From assembly GCF_021044685.1 (NCBI RefSeq), contig NZ_CP088014.1:5938001-6002000 (forward strand): a stretch of 64,000 bases of DNA, read 5' to 3'. A model generated the notes under the pieces. It did not search any database, had not been told where the DNA came from, and saw nothing but the letters and a program-made list of their open reading frames with translations. Each line of letters starts with the position of its first letter. Positions within the stretch are counted from its first letter, which is position 1. Made by a program: the position numbers and the translations under genes. The DNA is from Bradyrhizobium daqingense. Lineage in GTDB: Bacteria; Pseudomonadota; Alphaproteobacteria; Rhizobiales; Xanthobacteraceae. Positions 50,534 to 62,033 of this stretch are shown here, piece after piece.

Positions 50534-50812
50534 TCAAGCCTTCTTGGCTTTCTTGTCGCCGGAGTGGCCATGGAAGGTCCGGGTCGGCGAGAACTCGCCG
50601 AACTTGTGACCGACCATTTCCTCGTTGACGGCCACCGGCACGTGCTTCTGACCGTTGTAGACGCCGAAGGTCAGGCCGACGAACTGCGGCAGGATCGTCG
50701 AGCGACGGCTCCAGATCTTGATGACGTCGTGACGGCCGGACGAGCGGGCGGCATCTGCCTTCTTGAGCAGAGAACCCTCGACGAACGGGCCTTTCCAGAC
50801 TGAACGAACCAT
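50534..50812 (-). CDS. rpsS: 30S ribosomal protein S19
   Basis: 92 residues; MVRSVWKGPFVEGSLLKKAD and IWSRRSTILPQFVGLTFGVY, FSPTRTFHGHSGDKKAKKA are S19. Confidence 0.98.
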   Translation of the reverse strand: MVRSVWKGPFVEGSLLKKADAARSSGRHDVIKIWSRRSTILPQFVGLTFGVYNGQKHVPVAVNEEMVGHKFGEFSPTRTFHGHSGDKKAKKA

Positions 50813-50824
50813 GTCCGGCGTTCC

Positions 50825-51658
50825 TTACTTCTTCCGCTTATGGCGGCTTAGGAGAATGAATTTGTTGGTCGACTTGTTGGTGCGGGTCTTCTTGCCCTTG
50901 GTCGGCTTGCCCCACGGAGTGACCGGGTGGCGACCGCCCGAGGTACGACCTTCACCACCGCCGTGCGGATGGTCGATCGGGTTCATCGCGACACCGCGGT
51001 TGTGCGGGCGACGGCCCATCCAACGCTTGCGGCCGGCCTTGCCGATCGAGGTGTTCATGTGATCCGGGTTCGACACCGCGCCGATCGTGCCGCGGCAACG
51101 GCCGTGCACGAGGCGCTGCTCGCCCGAGTTCAGGCGGATGATCACGTAGTCCTGGTCGCGGCCGACGAGCTGGGCGTAGGTGCCCGCGGAACGGGCGAGC
51201 TGGCCGCCCTTCCCGATCTTGACCTCGATGTTGTGGATGATCGTTCCGACCGGCATGTTGCCGAGCGGCATGACGTTGCCCGGCTTCACGTCGACGTAGT
51301 TGCCGGCGATGATGGTGTCACCCACGGCCAGGCGCTGCGGCGCCAGGATGTAGGCCTGCTCGCCGTCCTGATACTTGATCAGGGCGATGAAGCCCGTGCG
51401 GTTCGGATCGTATTCGAGCCGCTCGACGGTTGCGGGGACGTCGACCTTCTCACGCTTGAAGTCGACGGTGCGCAGCGTCTGCTTGTGACCACCGCCGCGG
51501 AAGCGCACGGTGATGCGGCCGGTGTTGTTGCGGCCGCCCGAGGACTTCTTGCCCTCGGTGAGCGCCTTCAGCGGCTTGCCCTTGTAGAGGGCCGAACGAT
51601 CGACCATGACCAGCTGGCGCTGGCCCGGCGTCGTAGGATTGAATGTCTTCAGTGCCAT
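50825..51658 (-). CDS. rplB: 50S ribosomal protein L2
   Basis: 277 residues; KSSGGRNNTGRITVRFRGGG near the start, and the peptidyl-transferase-centre loop NPIDHPHGGGEGRTSGGRHP with the essential histidine. Confidence 0.98.
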   Translation of the reverse strand: MALKTFNPTTPGQRQLVMVDRSALYKGKPLKALTEGKKSSGGRNNTGRITVRFRGGGHKQTLRTVDFKREKVDVPATVERLEYDPNRTGFIALIKYQDGEQAYILAPQRLAVGDTIIAGNYVDVKPGNVMPLGNMPVGTIIHNIEVKIGKGGQLARSAGTYAQLVGRDQDYVIIRLNSGEQRLVHGRCRGTIGAVSNPDHMNTSIGKAGRKRWMGRRPHNRGVAMNPIDHPHGGGEGRTSGGRHPVTPWGKPTKGKKTRTNKSTNKFILLSRHKRKK

Positions 51659-51670
51659 CGTCGTGCGACC

Positions 51671-51973
51671 TTACAGACCGGTGGTGACGTCGATCCGGTG
51701 GCCCTCTTCGAGGGTCACGATCGCGCGCTTGGTGTTCGACTGCGAACCGATGTTGCCGCGGAAGGCCTTGACCTTGCCCTTACGGACCAGCGTGTTGACG
51801 CTCTTGACCTTGACGTCAAACAGCTTCTCGATCGCTTCCTTGATCTGCGGCTTGGTCGCCTTCGCAGCCACCTTGAACAGCACCTTGTTGTGCTCCGAGG
51901 CGATCGTCGCCTTTTCGGTCACGACCGGCGACAGGATCACGTCGTAGTGGCGAGGCTCGATGTTCTTCGTCAT
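51671..51973 (-). CDS. rplW: 50S ribosomal protein L23
   Basis: 100 residues; RHYDVILSPVVTEKATIASE and VKSVNTLVRKGKVKAFRGNI. Exit-site docking protein for trigger factor and SRP. Its ATG overlaps the rplD stop by four bases. Confidence 0.98.
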   Translation of the reverse strand: MTKNIEPRHYDVILSPVVTEKATIASEHNKVLFKVAAKATKPQIKEAIEKLFDVKVKSVNTLVRKGKVKAFRGNIGSQSNTKRAIVTLEEGHRIDVTTGL

Positions 51974-52590
51974 TTGAAGCGCGCCTCCAGCGCATCGATG
52001 GCGGCCTTGGTCAGAACGAGCTTCTGACGGCGCAGGATGTCATAGACATTGATGCCCTGGATCGGCAGCACGTCCATGTTCGGAATGTTGCGGGCCGCAG
52101 CGGCAAAGCCGTTGTTGAGCTCGGCGCCGTCGATGATCAGCGCGTTGGTGAGCCCGAGGCCCGAGAAATGACCGAGCAGCGCCTTGGTCTTCGCGGCTTC
52201 CAGCGCAGCCTTCTCGATCACGACGAGATCGCCGTCCTTGGCCTTGGCCGACAGCGCATGCTTCAGCGCCAGCGCACGAACCTTCTTCGGCAGGTCGGTG
52301 GCGTGCGAACGCACCACCGGACCGAAGGCACGACCACCGCCACGGAACTGCGGCACGCGCGCCGAGCCGTGACGAGCACCGCCGGTGCCCTTCTGCTTGT
52401 ACATCTTCTTGCCGGTACGCCAGATCTCGGCGCGGCCCTTGGCCTTGTGCGTGCCGGCCTGGCGCTTGTTGAGCTGCCACTGCACGCAGCGCGCGATGAT
52501 GTCCTCGCGCGGCTCGAGACCGAAAATGGCGTCGGAGAGCTGGACGGAGCCGGCTTCCTTACCTTCGAGGGTGGTGACCTTCAGTTCCAT
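51970..52590 (-). CDS. rplD: 50S ribosomal protein L4
   Basis: 206 residues from MELKVTTLEGKEAGSVQLSD; the tunnel-loop region KKMYKQKGTGGARHGSARVP and RGGGRAFGPVVRSHATDLPK is intact. L4 represses the S10 operon in some bacteria. ATG 52590 is the family start; the longer frame enters rplC. Confidence 0.98.
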   Translation of the reverse strand: MELKVTTLEGKEAGSVQLSDAIFGLEPREDIIARCVQWQLNKRQAGTHKAKGRAEIWRTGKKMYKQKGTGGARHGSARVPQFRGGGRAFGPVVRSHATDLPKKVRALALKHALSAKAKDGDLVVIEKAALEAAKTKALLGHFSGLGLTNALIIDGAELNNGFAAAARNIPNMDVLPIQGINVYDILRRQKLVLTKAAIDALEARFK

Positions 52591-52591
52591 C

Positions 52592-53305
52592 TCACGCCTC
52601 CTGCGCAGCGGGAGCTGCGTCCGCTTCGCCAGCAACCTTGAACTTGCCGGGCTTCGGAGCTTCCTTCGGCAGCGGCTTCTTGACGGCGTCGCGCACGCGG
52701 ATCCAGCCGCCCTTGGAGCCGGGAACGGCGCCTTCGACGAGGATCAGGCCGCGCTCGACATCGAGCTGAACGACGCGGAGGTTGAGCGTGGTGATGCGGT
52801 CGACGCCCATGTGGCCAGGCATCTTCTTGTTCTTCCAGGTCTTGCCGGGGTCCTGACGGCCGCCGGTCGAACCGATCGAACGGTGCGAGATCGACACACC
52901 GTGCGTGGCGCGAAGGCCGCCGAAGTTCCAGCGCTTCATGCCGCCGGCGAAACCCTTACCGACCGAGGTGCCGGTGACGTCGACGAACTGGCCGACGACG
53001 AAGTGGTCGGCCTGGATCTCGGCGCCGACAGGGATCATGGCGTCCGCGGTGACCCGGAACTCCTCGACCCGGCGCTTGGGCTCGACCTTGGCGACGGCGA
53101 ACTGACCGCGCTCGGCCTTGGGCATGTAAACGGTCTTGCGGCTGCCAGAACCGAGCTGGAGCGCGACGTAACCGTTCTTCTCTTCGGTGCGGTGGCCTAC
53201 GACCTGGCAATTGCCGAGCTTCAGCACGGTCACGGGGATATGTTCGCCGGCCTCCGTGAAGACCCGCGTCATCCCGACCTTTTGTGCGATCACTCCGGAG
53301 CGCAT
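52592..53305 (-). CDS. rplC: 50S ribosomal protein L3
   Basis: 237 residues; MRSGVIAQKVGMTRVFTEAG, GKGFAGGMKRWNFGGLRATH and RSIGSTGGRQDPGKTWKNKK. A 25-residue Pro/Ala-rich C-terminal extension follows the L3 fold. Confidence 0.98.
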   Translation of the reverse strand: MRSGVIAQKVGMTRVFTEAGEHIPVTVLKLGNCQVVGHRTEEKNGYVALQLGSGSRKTVYMPKAERGQFAVAKVEPKRRVEEFRVTADAMIPVGAEIQADHFVVGQFVDVTGTSVGKGFAGGMKRWNFGGLRATHGVSISHRSIGSTGGRQDPGKTWKNKKMPGHMGVDRITTLNLRVVQLDVERGLILVEGAVPGSKGGWIRVRDAVKKPLPKEAPKPGKFKVAGEADAAPAAQEA

Positions 53306-53403
53306 CGGCTTGCTTCCTGTTCTTTCTGTCCTTGCGGACTAGCTAATCTTCGGTGCGGGCAAGACCCGGTCCGAGAACCGGTGCCCACTTCTCGGGGTCT
53401 TGC

Positions 53404-53712
53404 TCAGAGCTTGATCTCGACGTCGACACCGGCGGCCAGATCGAGCTTCATCAAAGCATCGACGGTCTGCGGGGTCGGATCGACGATGTCGAGCAGGCGC
53501 TTGTGCGTGCGCATCTCGAACTGTTCGCGGCTCTTCTTGTCGACGTGGGGCGAACGGTTGACGGTGAACTTCTCGATGCGGGTGGGCAGCGGAATGGGTC
53601 CGCGGACCTGCGCGCCGGTGCGCTTCGCCGTGTTCACGATCTCGCGGGTCGACGTATCGAGGATTCGATGGTCGAACGCCTTGAGACGGATACGAATGTT
53701 TTGGCCGTTCAT
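53404..53712 (-). CDS. rpsJ: 30S ribosomal protein S10
   Basis: 102 residues; [40 protein letters not shown] and [16 protein letters not shown]. Also the transcription antitermination factor NusE. First gene of the S10 group. Confidence 0.98.
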
Positions 53713-53729
53713 TGCCGAATCTTTCTTAG

Positions 53730-53790
53730 TGAGTGGCGAGTAGCGAATAGCGAATAGAAACTATTCGCCACTCGCCATTCCCTATTCGCA
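53730..53790. repeat. Heptamer-built intergenic palindrome (copy 4)
   Basis: TGAGTGGCGAGTAGCGAATA followed by GCGAATAG pairs with CTATTCGCCACTCGCCATTC followed by CCTATTCGCA. It fills most of the tuf-rpsJ gap. Each arm is a run of 7-8 base units (GAGTGGC, GAGTAGC, GAATAGC, GAATAG). Confidence 0.8.
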
Positions 53791-53793
53791 TTG

Positions 53794-54984
<1,191 letters not shown>

Positions 54985-55024
54985 TTGACTCTCCGTTCAA
55001 TCGTCAGCTTGAGACCGACGACAA

Positions 55025-57097
<2,073 letters not shown>

Positions 57098-57130
57098 AGG
57101 GTGTTCCTTGCGAGTCCGTTTGTTTCGCCG

Positions 57131-57601
57131 TTACCAGCGATAGTGCGAGAAGGCGCGGTTGGCTTCCGCCATGCGGTGCACGTCTTCGCGCTTCTTGACG
57201 GCGTTCCCACGATTGTTTGACGCATCCAGCAACTCGGCCGAAAGCCGCTCGGTCATGGTCTTCTCGTTGCGCTCGCGCGCGGCCGAGATCAGCCAGCGGA
57301 TGCCAAGTGCTTGACGGCGGGTCGAACGAACTTCGACCGGAACCTGGTAGGTCGCGCCGCCGACGCGGCGGGAGCGAACCTCGATCGTCGGCATGACGTT
57401 CTCGAGCGCCTGCTCGAACACGCCGAGCGGGTTCTGCTTGGTCTTGGATTCGATGATCCCGAACGCACCGTAGACGATGCCTTCGGCAACCGACTTCTTG
57501 CCGGCGTACATCACCGAGTTCATGAACTTCGTGACGATGATGTTCCCGAACTTCGGATCCGGGAGAACTTCGCGCTTTTCCGCTGAATGGCGACGAGACA
57601 T
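57131..57601 (-). CDS. rpsG: 30S ribosomal protein S7
   Basis: 156 residues; KFGNIIVTKFMNSVMYAGKK, PTIEVRSRRVGGATYQVPVE and KREDVHRMAEANRAFSHYRW. S7 nucleates the 30S head. Confidence 0.98.
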   Translation of the reverse strand: MSRRHSAEKREVLPDPKFGNIIVTKFMNSVMYAGKKSVAEGIVYGAFGIIESKTKQNPLGVFEQALENVMPTIEVRSRRVGGATYQVPVEVRSTRRQALGIRWLISAARERNEKTMTERLSAELLDASNNRGNAVKKREDVHRMAEANRAFSHYRW

Positions 57602-57616
57602 AGGCCTGGTTCCCGC

Positions 57617-57988
57617 TTACTTCGGACGCTTCGCGCCGTACTTCGAACGACGCTGCTTACGGTTCTTGACGCCCTGGGTATCCAGAACGCCGCGGAGGAT
57701 GTGGTAGCGCACGCCGGGCAAGTCCTTGACGCGGCCGCCGCGGATCATGACCACCGAGTGCTCCTGGAGGTTATGGCCCTCGCCGGGGATGTAGCCGATC
57801 ACCTCGAAGCCGTTGGTCAGGCGCACCTTGGCGACCTTACGAAGCGCCGAGTTCGGCTTCTTCGGGGTCGTGGTGTAGACGCGGGTGCAAACACCACGCT
57901 TCTGAGGCGACTGCTGCAGCGCCGGCACCTTCTTGCGCGACTTCTGCACTTCCCGCGGTTGAGCGATCAGCTGGTTGATCGTCGGCAT
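57617..57988 (-). CDS. rpsL: 30S ribosomal protein S12
   Basis: 123 residues from MPTINQLIAQPREVQKSRKK. The streptomycin-contact loops are wild-type in form: TPKKPNSALRK (lysine at the usual K43 position) and GGRVKDLPGVRY (K88 position), so no classical resistance substitution is present. First gene of the str group. The ATG at 57988 is the family start; the longer frame is upstream non-coding DNA. Confidence 0.98.
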   Translation of the reverse strand: MPTINQLIAQPREVQKSRKKVPALQQSPQKRGVCTRVYTTTPKKPNSALRKVAKVRLTNGFEVIGYIPGEGHNLQEHSVVMIRGGRVKDLPGVRYHILRGVLDTQGVKNRKQRRSKYGAKRPK

Positions 57989-58861
57989 CCTGGCCTTACC
58001 CTTTGTTCTGTCGCGACCCCTTCCGGGCCCGCTGTCTTGCCGCAGCCCGTTGCCGGGACCGCAAATTCTCTCGGGCCACCCGCCCGACGGGGCCGCCCTG
58101 CGCGGATCGATCCACACAAAGCGAAATTGCGCCAACCGCTCCATTGCTGAGCGGAAAGCGCTTCGACGCCACAGAGGACCGCAGTATTGAGGCCGATCAG
58201 CACAATGCCGCGGCCCGCGCACTGAGGTCATGCATCCGAGTTCGATCTCAAGAGAACGTGCTCAAGAGAACTAAAATCGCACTGGCATTGCCTAGCTATG
58301 ATCGACAGCGTTTGAGCGGCATTCGTCGAGGTTGGTGCCCGTCTTTACGACCCCTGGTAGACGTAGTCCGTGGGGATCAGACGGGTGGCCCGTTCCGACG
58401 CTGGCGATGCTCACCGCCTGTCGTTAAGTGAGGCGCTTTCTATAAGTGAGAATCGGTCAAGTCAAGGTGAAACGACAGTCAGAAAACGCTTCTGGCGCCT
58501 GTCGAAATCGATGTTTGCCGCCCCCGCCACGCCTTCCCGATATGGGTGCGAAGCGGCAGTTCCGCCAGCTTCAAGCGCATTTTTACCCGGATTAAATATA
58601 CTTTTATTTCGAGAATCGGGCCGTTGTCCCGCCGTTGCGCCAATCCGCTGCCGTTGTGGGCGCTTCCGGCTCGGCGATGCGCCGTCTCGCGGGCATCATC
58701 CCGGCAAGGCGGACGATCGACGAACGGCCGATCAGGTCTTTCCAAGGGCCGAAAAAATCCGCCGCCGTGCGGGCCGAGGGTCTCACACTTGGGAATCACC
58801 GAGTCGGTGTTGGGCGTCGAATCGGCCCGGCGCACGTCCCGCCGGCCCCGAACGTCCGCGA
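57989..58861. other. Long leader/promoter region of the str operon, no gene recognised
   Basis: About 870 bases between rpsL and the ABC exporter. Overlapping short frames on both strands show no family or start signals. A candidate minus-strand promoter lies at 58437-58465. The 58560-58800 part is GC-mixed with an AT-rich patch around 58575-58610. Confidence 0.5.
58437..58465 (-). promoter_or_regulatory. Candidate sigma-70-type promoter for the str operon
   Basis: On the minus strand TTGACT is followed after 17 bases by TAGAAA (or after 15 by TATAGA). It lies about 450 bases before rpsL, implying a long leader. Position fits; start of transcription is not determined. Confidence 0.42.
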
Positions 58862-60883
58862 TCATTCCTCCTCGCCGTCCTCGTCCTCATCGAGGTCGTC
58901 TTCATCCTCGTCGTCATCGTCACGCTCGTCGGCGTGAGCCATAGCGCCATGCGGCTGGTGGATCTGGTCGTTCCACAGCTTGCGATAGGTGCCGTTCTTC
59001 GCAAGCAGCTCGGCATGAGTGCCGCGCTCGATCGCCTTGCCTCCCGAGATCACGATGATCTCGTCCATCTCCACCACCGAGGTCAGGCGGTGGGTCGACC
59101 AGATCATGGTGCGGCCCTTGGCGACCTTCAGCAGCGTGCGGTTGATCGCCGCTTCCGTGGTCTGGTCGAGTGCCGAGGTGGCTTCGTCCAGCAGCAGCAC
59201 GGACGGATTGCGGATGATCGCGCGCGCGATCGCGATGCGCTGCCGCTGGCCGCCCGAGAGCGTATCGCCGCGCTCGCCGACCGGGGTATCGTATCGCTGC
59301 GGCAGGCTCATGATGTAGCGGTGGATCTCGGCCTTCTTGGCCGCCTCCTCCACCTCTTGGTCGGTCGCGCCCTCCTTGCCGAGCCGGATGTTCTCGCGGA
59401 TCGACATGTTGAACAGCATGTTCTCCTGGAACACCACGGCCATGCTCCGTCGCAGCGAATCCAGCGTCACCTTGCGCACGTCGACACCATCGATGGTGAC
59501 GCGGCCTTCGTCGGGCACGTAGAGCCGCAGGATCAGATTGAGCAGCGTGCTCTTGCCCGAGCCCGAGGGCCCGACGATGGCGATGCGCTTGCCGGCGTTG
59601 AGCTTGAGGCTGAGATTGTCCAGCACCGGCGTCTGGCTGCCTTCGTACTGGAACGTCACGTGGTCGAAGGTGATGTCGTTGGTGATGCGCGGCAGGTCGG
59701 GCGCGCCGGGGCGGTCGGCAGCGCGCGTCGGCTCGTCGAGCAGCTCCTGGATGTGCCGGATCGCGGCGGCCGAGGAGATCGACACCGGAATGAAATGCAT
59801 CACATGGGCGATGTTGTAGGAGACCTCCCAGAACGCGCTCTCGAAGGTGACGAAGGTACCGATGGTGATCCGGCCCGTTGTGGCCAGATAGGCGCCGATC
59901 GCGAGCACCACGAGATGCAGGAGAAGGACCGATATGGTGACCGTTCGCTCCACCATGGTCGACAGGAAGGTCGCTGAGGCGATCCTGTTGCGGGTCTCGT
60001 CGTTGCGGAAGCGGAAGAAGCCGAACATCTTGCGCTGCAGGCTGAACGCCTTGATCACGGCCTGCGCCGCCACGTTCTCCTGCACCATGCCAAGCAGTGC
60101 GCTCTCGTTCTGCTTCTGCTCGTAATTGGCCTGCACGGCCTTTGGCGTCAGGATGCGCGGCCCGATCAGCGTGATCGGGAACACCAGCAGCGCGACCACG
60201 GCGAGCTGCCAGTTCAGGAACAGCATCAGGATGATGCCGGCGATCAGTTCCATGAACGGCAGCGCGGCACTGTTGGCAAATGTCTTCACCGAGCCTTCGA
60301 CGGCCGAGAGGTCGACCGAGAAGCGCGACAGGATCTCGCCGCGCCTGGTGCGGCCGAAATAGGCCGCCGGCAGATCCTGGACGTGCTCGAACAGGCGCGT
60401 GCGGATGTCCGAGATGACGCAGGCGGCCAGCCGCGCATCCCAGCGCTCGTACCAGACCGCGACGATCGAGGTGAAGATGCCGGTGACCGCGAGCACGCCG
60501 AGGATCTTGTAGAGCGCCTGGAAGTCCTCCTCGCCAAGCGCGTCGTCGATCAGGTATTTCAGGCTGAGCGGCATGATGACGTTGAACAGCGTCTCGACGA
60601 AGACGCCGAACGCCACGTAGGACAGCATCCGCTTGTAATTGGTCAGATAGGGCCTGACGAAGCCGACGATGGTGGCGAGCGCGCCGGCGGCCTCGCGCGC
60701 GGTGAAGACGACGAGGTCCTCGTCCTCATCGTCGTCATCGAGCTCCAGCTCGTCCTCCCCCTCCTCTTCGTCCTCGTCGTCTTCGAGGTCCGGCTTGGCG
60801 CCGGCGGCGAGCTTGTCGTCGAGCTCGGCCGCTTCTTCCGCGGCGAGCTTCTGTTTGTCGGGCGGGAGGGGCTTGGACGCCAT
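58862..60883 (-). CDS. ABC exporter (half-transporter, ATP-binding and permease) with acidic termini
   Basis: 673 residues. The N-terminus carries a highly acidic stretch (about residues 31-56, mostly Asp/Glu), then a six-helix transmembrane domain (about 75-370) and an ATPase domain: Walker A IVGPSGSGKSTLL, Q-loop VVFQEN, signature TLSGGQRQRIAIAR, Walker B SVLLLDEATSALDQ and the H-loop STHRL. The last 25 residues are again Asp/Glu runs. MsbA-like homodimeric exporter; substrate unknown. ATG 60883 is chosen because the frame upstream of it is not conserved in character. It lies between the flavoprotein gene and rpsL. Confidence 0.92.
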   Translation of the reverse strand: MASKPLPPDKQKLAAEEAAELDDKLAAGAKPDLEDDEDEEEGEDELELDDDDEDEDLVVFTAREAAGALATIVGFVRPYLTNYKRMLSYVAFGVFVETLFNVIMPLSLKYLIDDALGEEDFQALYKILGVLAVTGIFTSIVAVWYERWDARLAACVISDIRTRLFEHVQDLPAAYFGRTRRGEILSRFSVDLSAVEGSVKTFANSAALPFMELIAGIILMLFLNWQLAVVALLVFPITLIGPRILTPKAVQANYEQKQNESALLGMVQENVAAQAVIKAFSLQRKMFGFFRFRNDETRNRIASATFLSTMVERTVTISVLLLHLVVLAIGAYLATTGRITIGTFVTFESAFWEVSYNIAHVMHFIPVSISSAAAIRHIQELLDEPTRAADRPGAPDLPRITNDITFDHVTFQYEGSQTPVLDNLSLKLNAGKRIAIVGPSGSGKSTLLNLILRLYVPDEGRVTIDGVDVRKVTLDSLRRSMAVVFQENMLFNMSIRENIRLGKEGATDQEVEEAAKKAEIHRYIMSLPQRYDTPVGERGDTLSGGQRQRIAIARAIIRNPSVLLLDEATSALDQTTEAAINRTLLKVAKGRTMIWSTHRLTSVVEMDEIIVISGGKAIERGTHAELLAKNGTYRKLWNDQIHQPHGAMAHADERDDDDEDEDDLDEDEDGEEE

Positions 60884-60929
60884 GAAACCAACCGATGCTG
60901 ACGGCCGGCATGACCGCAGAGAATGCAGG

Positions 60930-60948
60930 AATAGCGGCAACCGCTATT
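60930..60948. other. Short perfect hairpin
   Basis: AATAGCGG-CAA-CCGCTATT, 8-bp stem with a 3-base loop, between the flavoprotein-methyltransferase gene and the ABC exporter on the minus strand. No T-run; it may stabilise or process a joint transcript. Confidence 0.4.
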
Positions 60949-61017
60949 GCAGCGATTCTATGCGATCAAGATGAATTCGGCAAAACAATTGGCAAATTCG
61001 GCAGGCACCGCAGCCAG

Positions 61018-62033
61018 CTAGTCGTCGTCCTCGTCCTCGACCTTGTCGAAGAAGGAGTAGCGCAAGCTGTCGGCGTCGGCGTACCACTGACCCGGGCCCT
61101 TGTTGGCGGCGAGCGTCGCCTCCCAGAGCGCATCGGTGCATTCCTTGCGGTGCATCGACAGGTCGAAACCGTTACCGAAGAACAGTTCGGACCATTCCCA
61201 CCAGGTGCCGAGCTTCTTGACGCCACGAAGCAGGTCGTATCGGTCGATCAGTGCCGGCGCCATGTCCGAGGTGATCGAGCCGAACACGAGACCGGTCTTG
61301 ACCACGCGGTTCAGCTCGCGGATCGCGCGGACCACCTGCTTCGGGGACACGTGACAGAGGCTGGTCTCGAACACGAAGTCGAACGCACCGTCCTTGAACG
61401 GCATGTCGGTGACCGAGCCGAGCTTGTTGTACTTCTTCAGCGCCTTCGGCGTCCTGGCGTGGATGGCGCGGTTGTTCTCGATTCCCCAGGCGTCAATGCC
61501 GCGATCGCGCAGCGCACCGACCAGCTCGCCGCTGGCGGAGCCCGCGACCAGCAGCTTGGCGCCCTTCGCGCTGCCCCAGACAATGCCGATCAGTTTGGTC
61601 AGATAATCGGGATCGGTGAAATTGCGCCACGCCTCGTGATAGGGGCCGAGGCCACGATAGTTCTCGAAATAGCGGCGATCGATCTTGTCAGAGAGCGGCT
61701 TGTCGTCCTGTGCACGCTCGCGGCGCAGGCGCATCATCTCGGTCAGGATGATGTCGGTCGCCGCATCCGACGAATCGAGCAGTCCGTTCAGCGTCGAGTC
61801 GAACAGATAGTCGCCGACCACAACGATGCCGGGATGCTCCTTCGGCTCGGGCCGGTGATTGGTCATCACGTCGCGCACAGGTAGACCGCCGGGAATCGCG
61901 TTCACCGACGACAGCCAGCGGTGAATCTTGCCTTCCATGAAATGCGAGCGCGCATCGCCGAGCGAAGCCGGCAGCGACTTCAGCGCCGCATCGATCAGGT
62001 CCTGGTCCGACAGATTGGCGAACGCCAGCGCGT
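61018..62033 (-). CDS. C-terminal part: end of FAD domain plus SAM-dependent methyltransferase
   Basis: Read in the frame that stops at 61018; the first in-frame ATG is 61938 but homologous sequence starts before it. The first ~100 residues finish a flavin amine-oxidase fold (GDYLFDSTLNGLLDSSDA). The rest is a class I methyltransferase: LLVAGSASGELVGALRDRGI (SAM-binding), WGIENN, GSVTDMPFKDGAFDFVFETS and LNRVVKTGLVFGSI. The substrate is unknown. It ends in an acidic VEDEDDD. If the frame break is real, this half has no proper start. Confidence 0.7.

Noticed and set aside
39179..53790. Heptamer palindromes considered as a CRISPR-like array
   Set aside because: The copies are kilobases apart, have no spacers and no cas genes; they are inverted repeats, not direct repeat-spacer units.
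58003..58431. 142-codon plus-strand frame in the rpsL upstream region
   Set aside because: No coding signature; overlaps the likely leader of the str operon.
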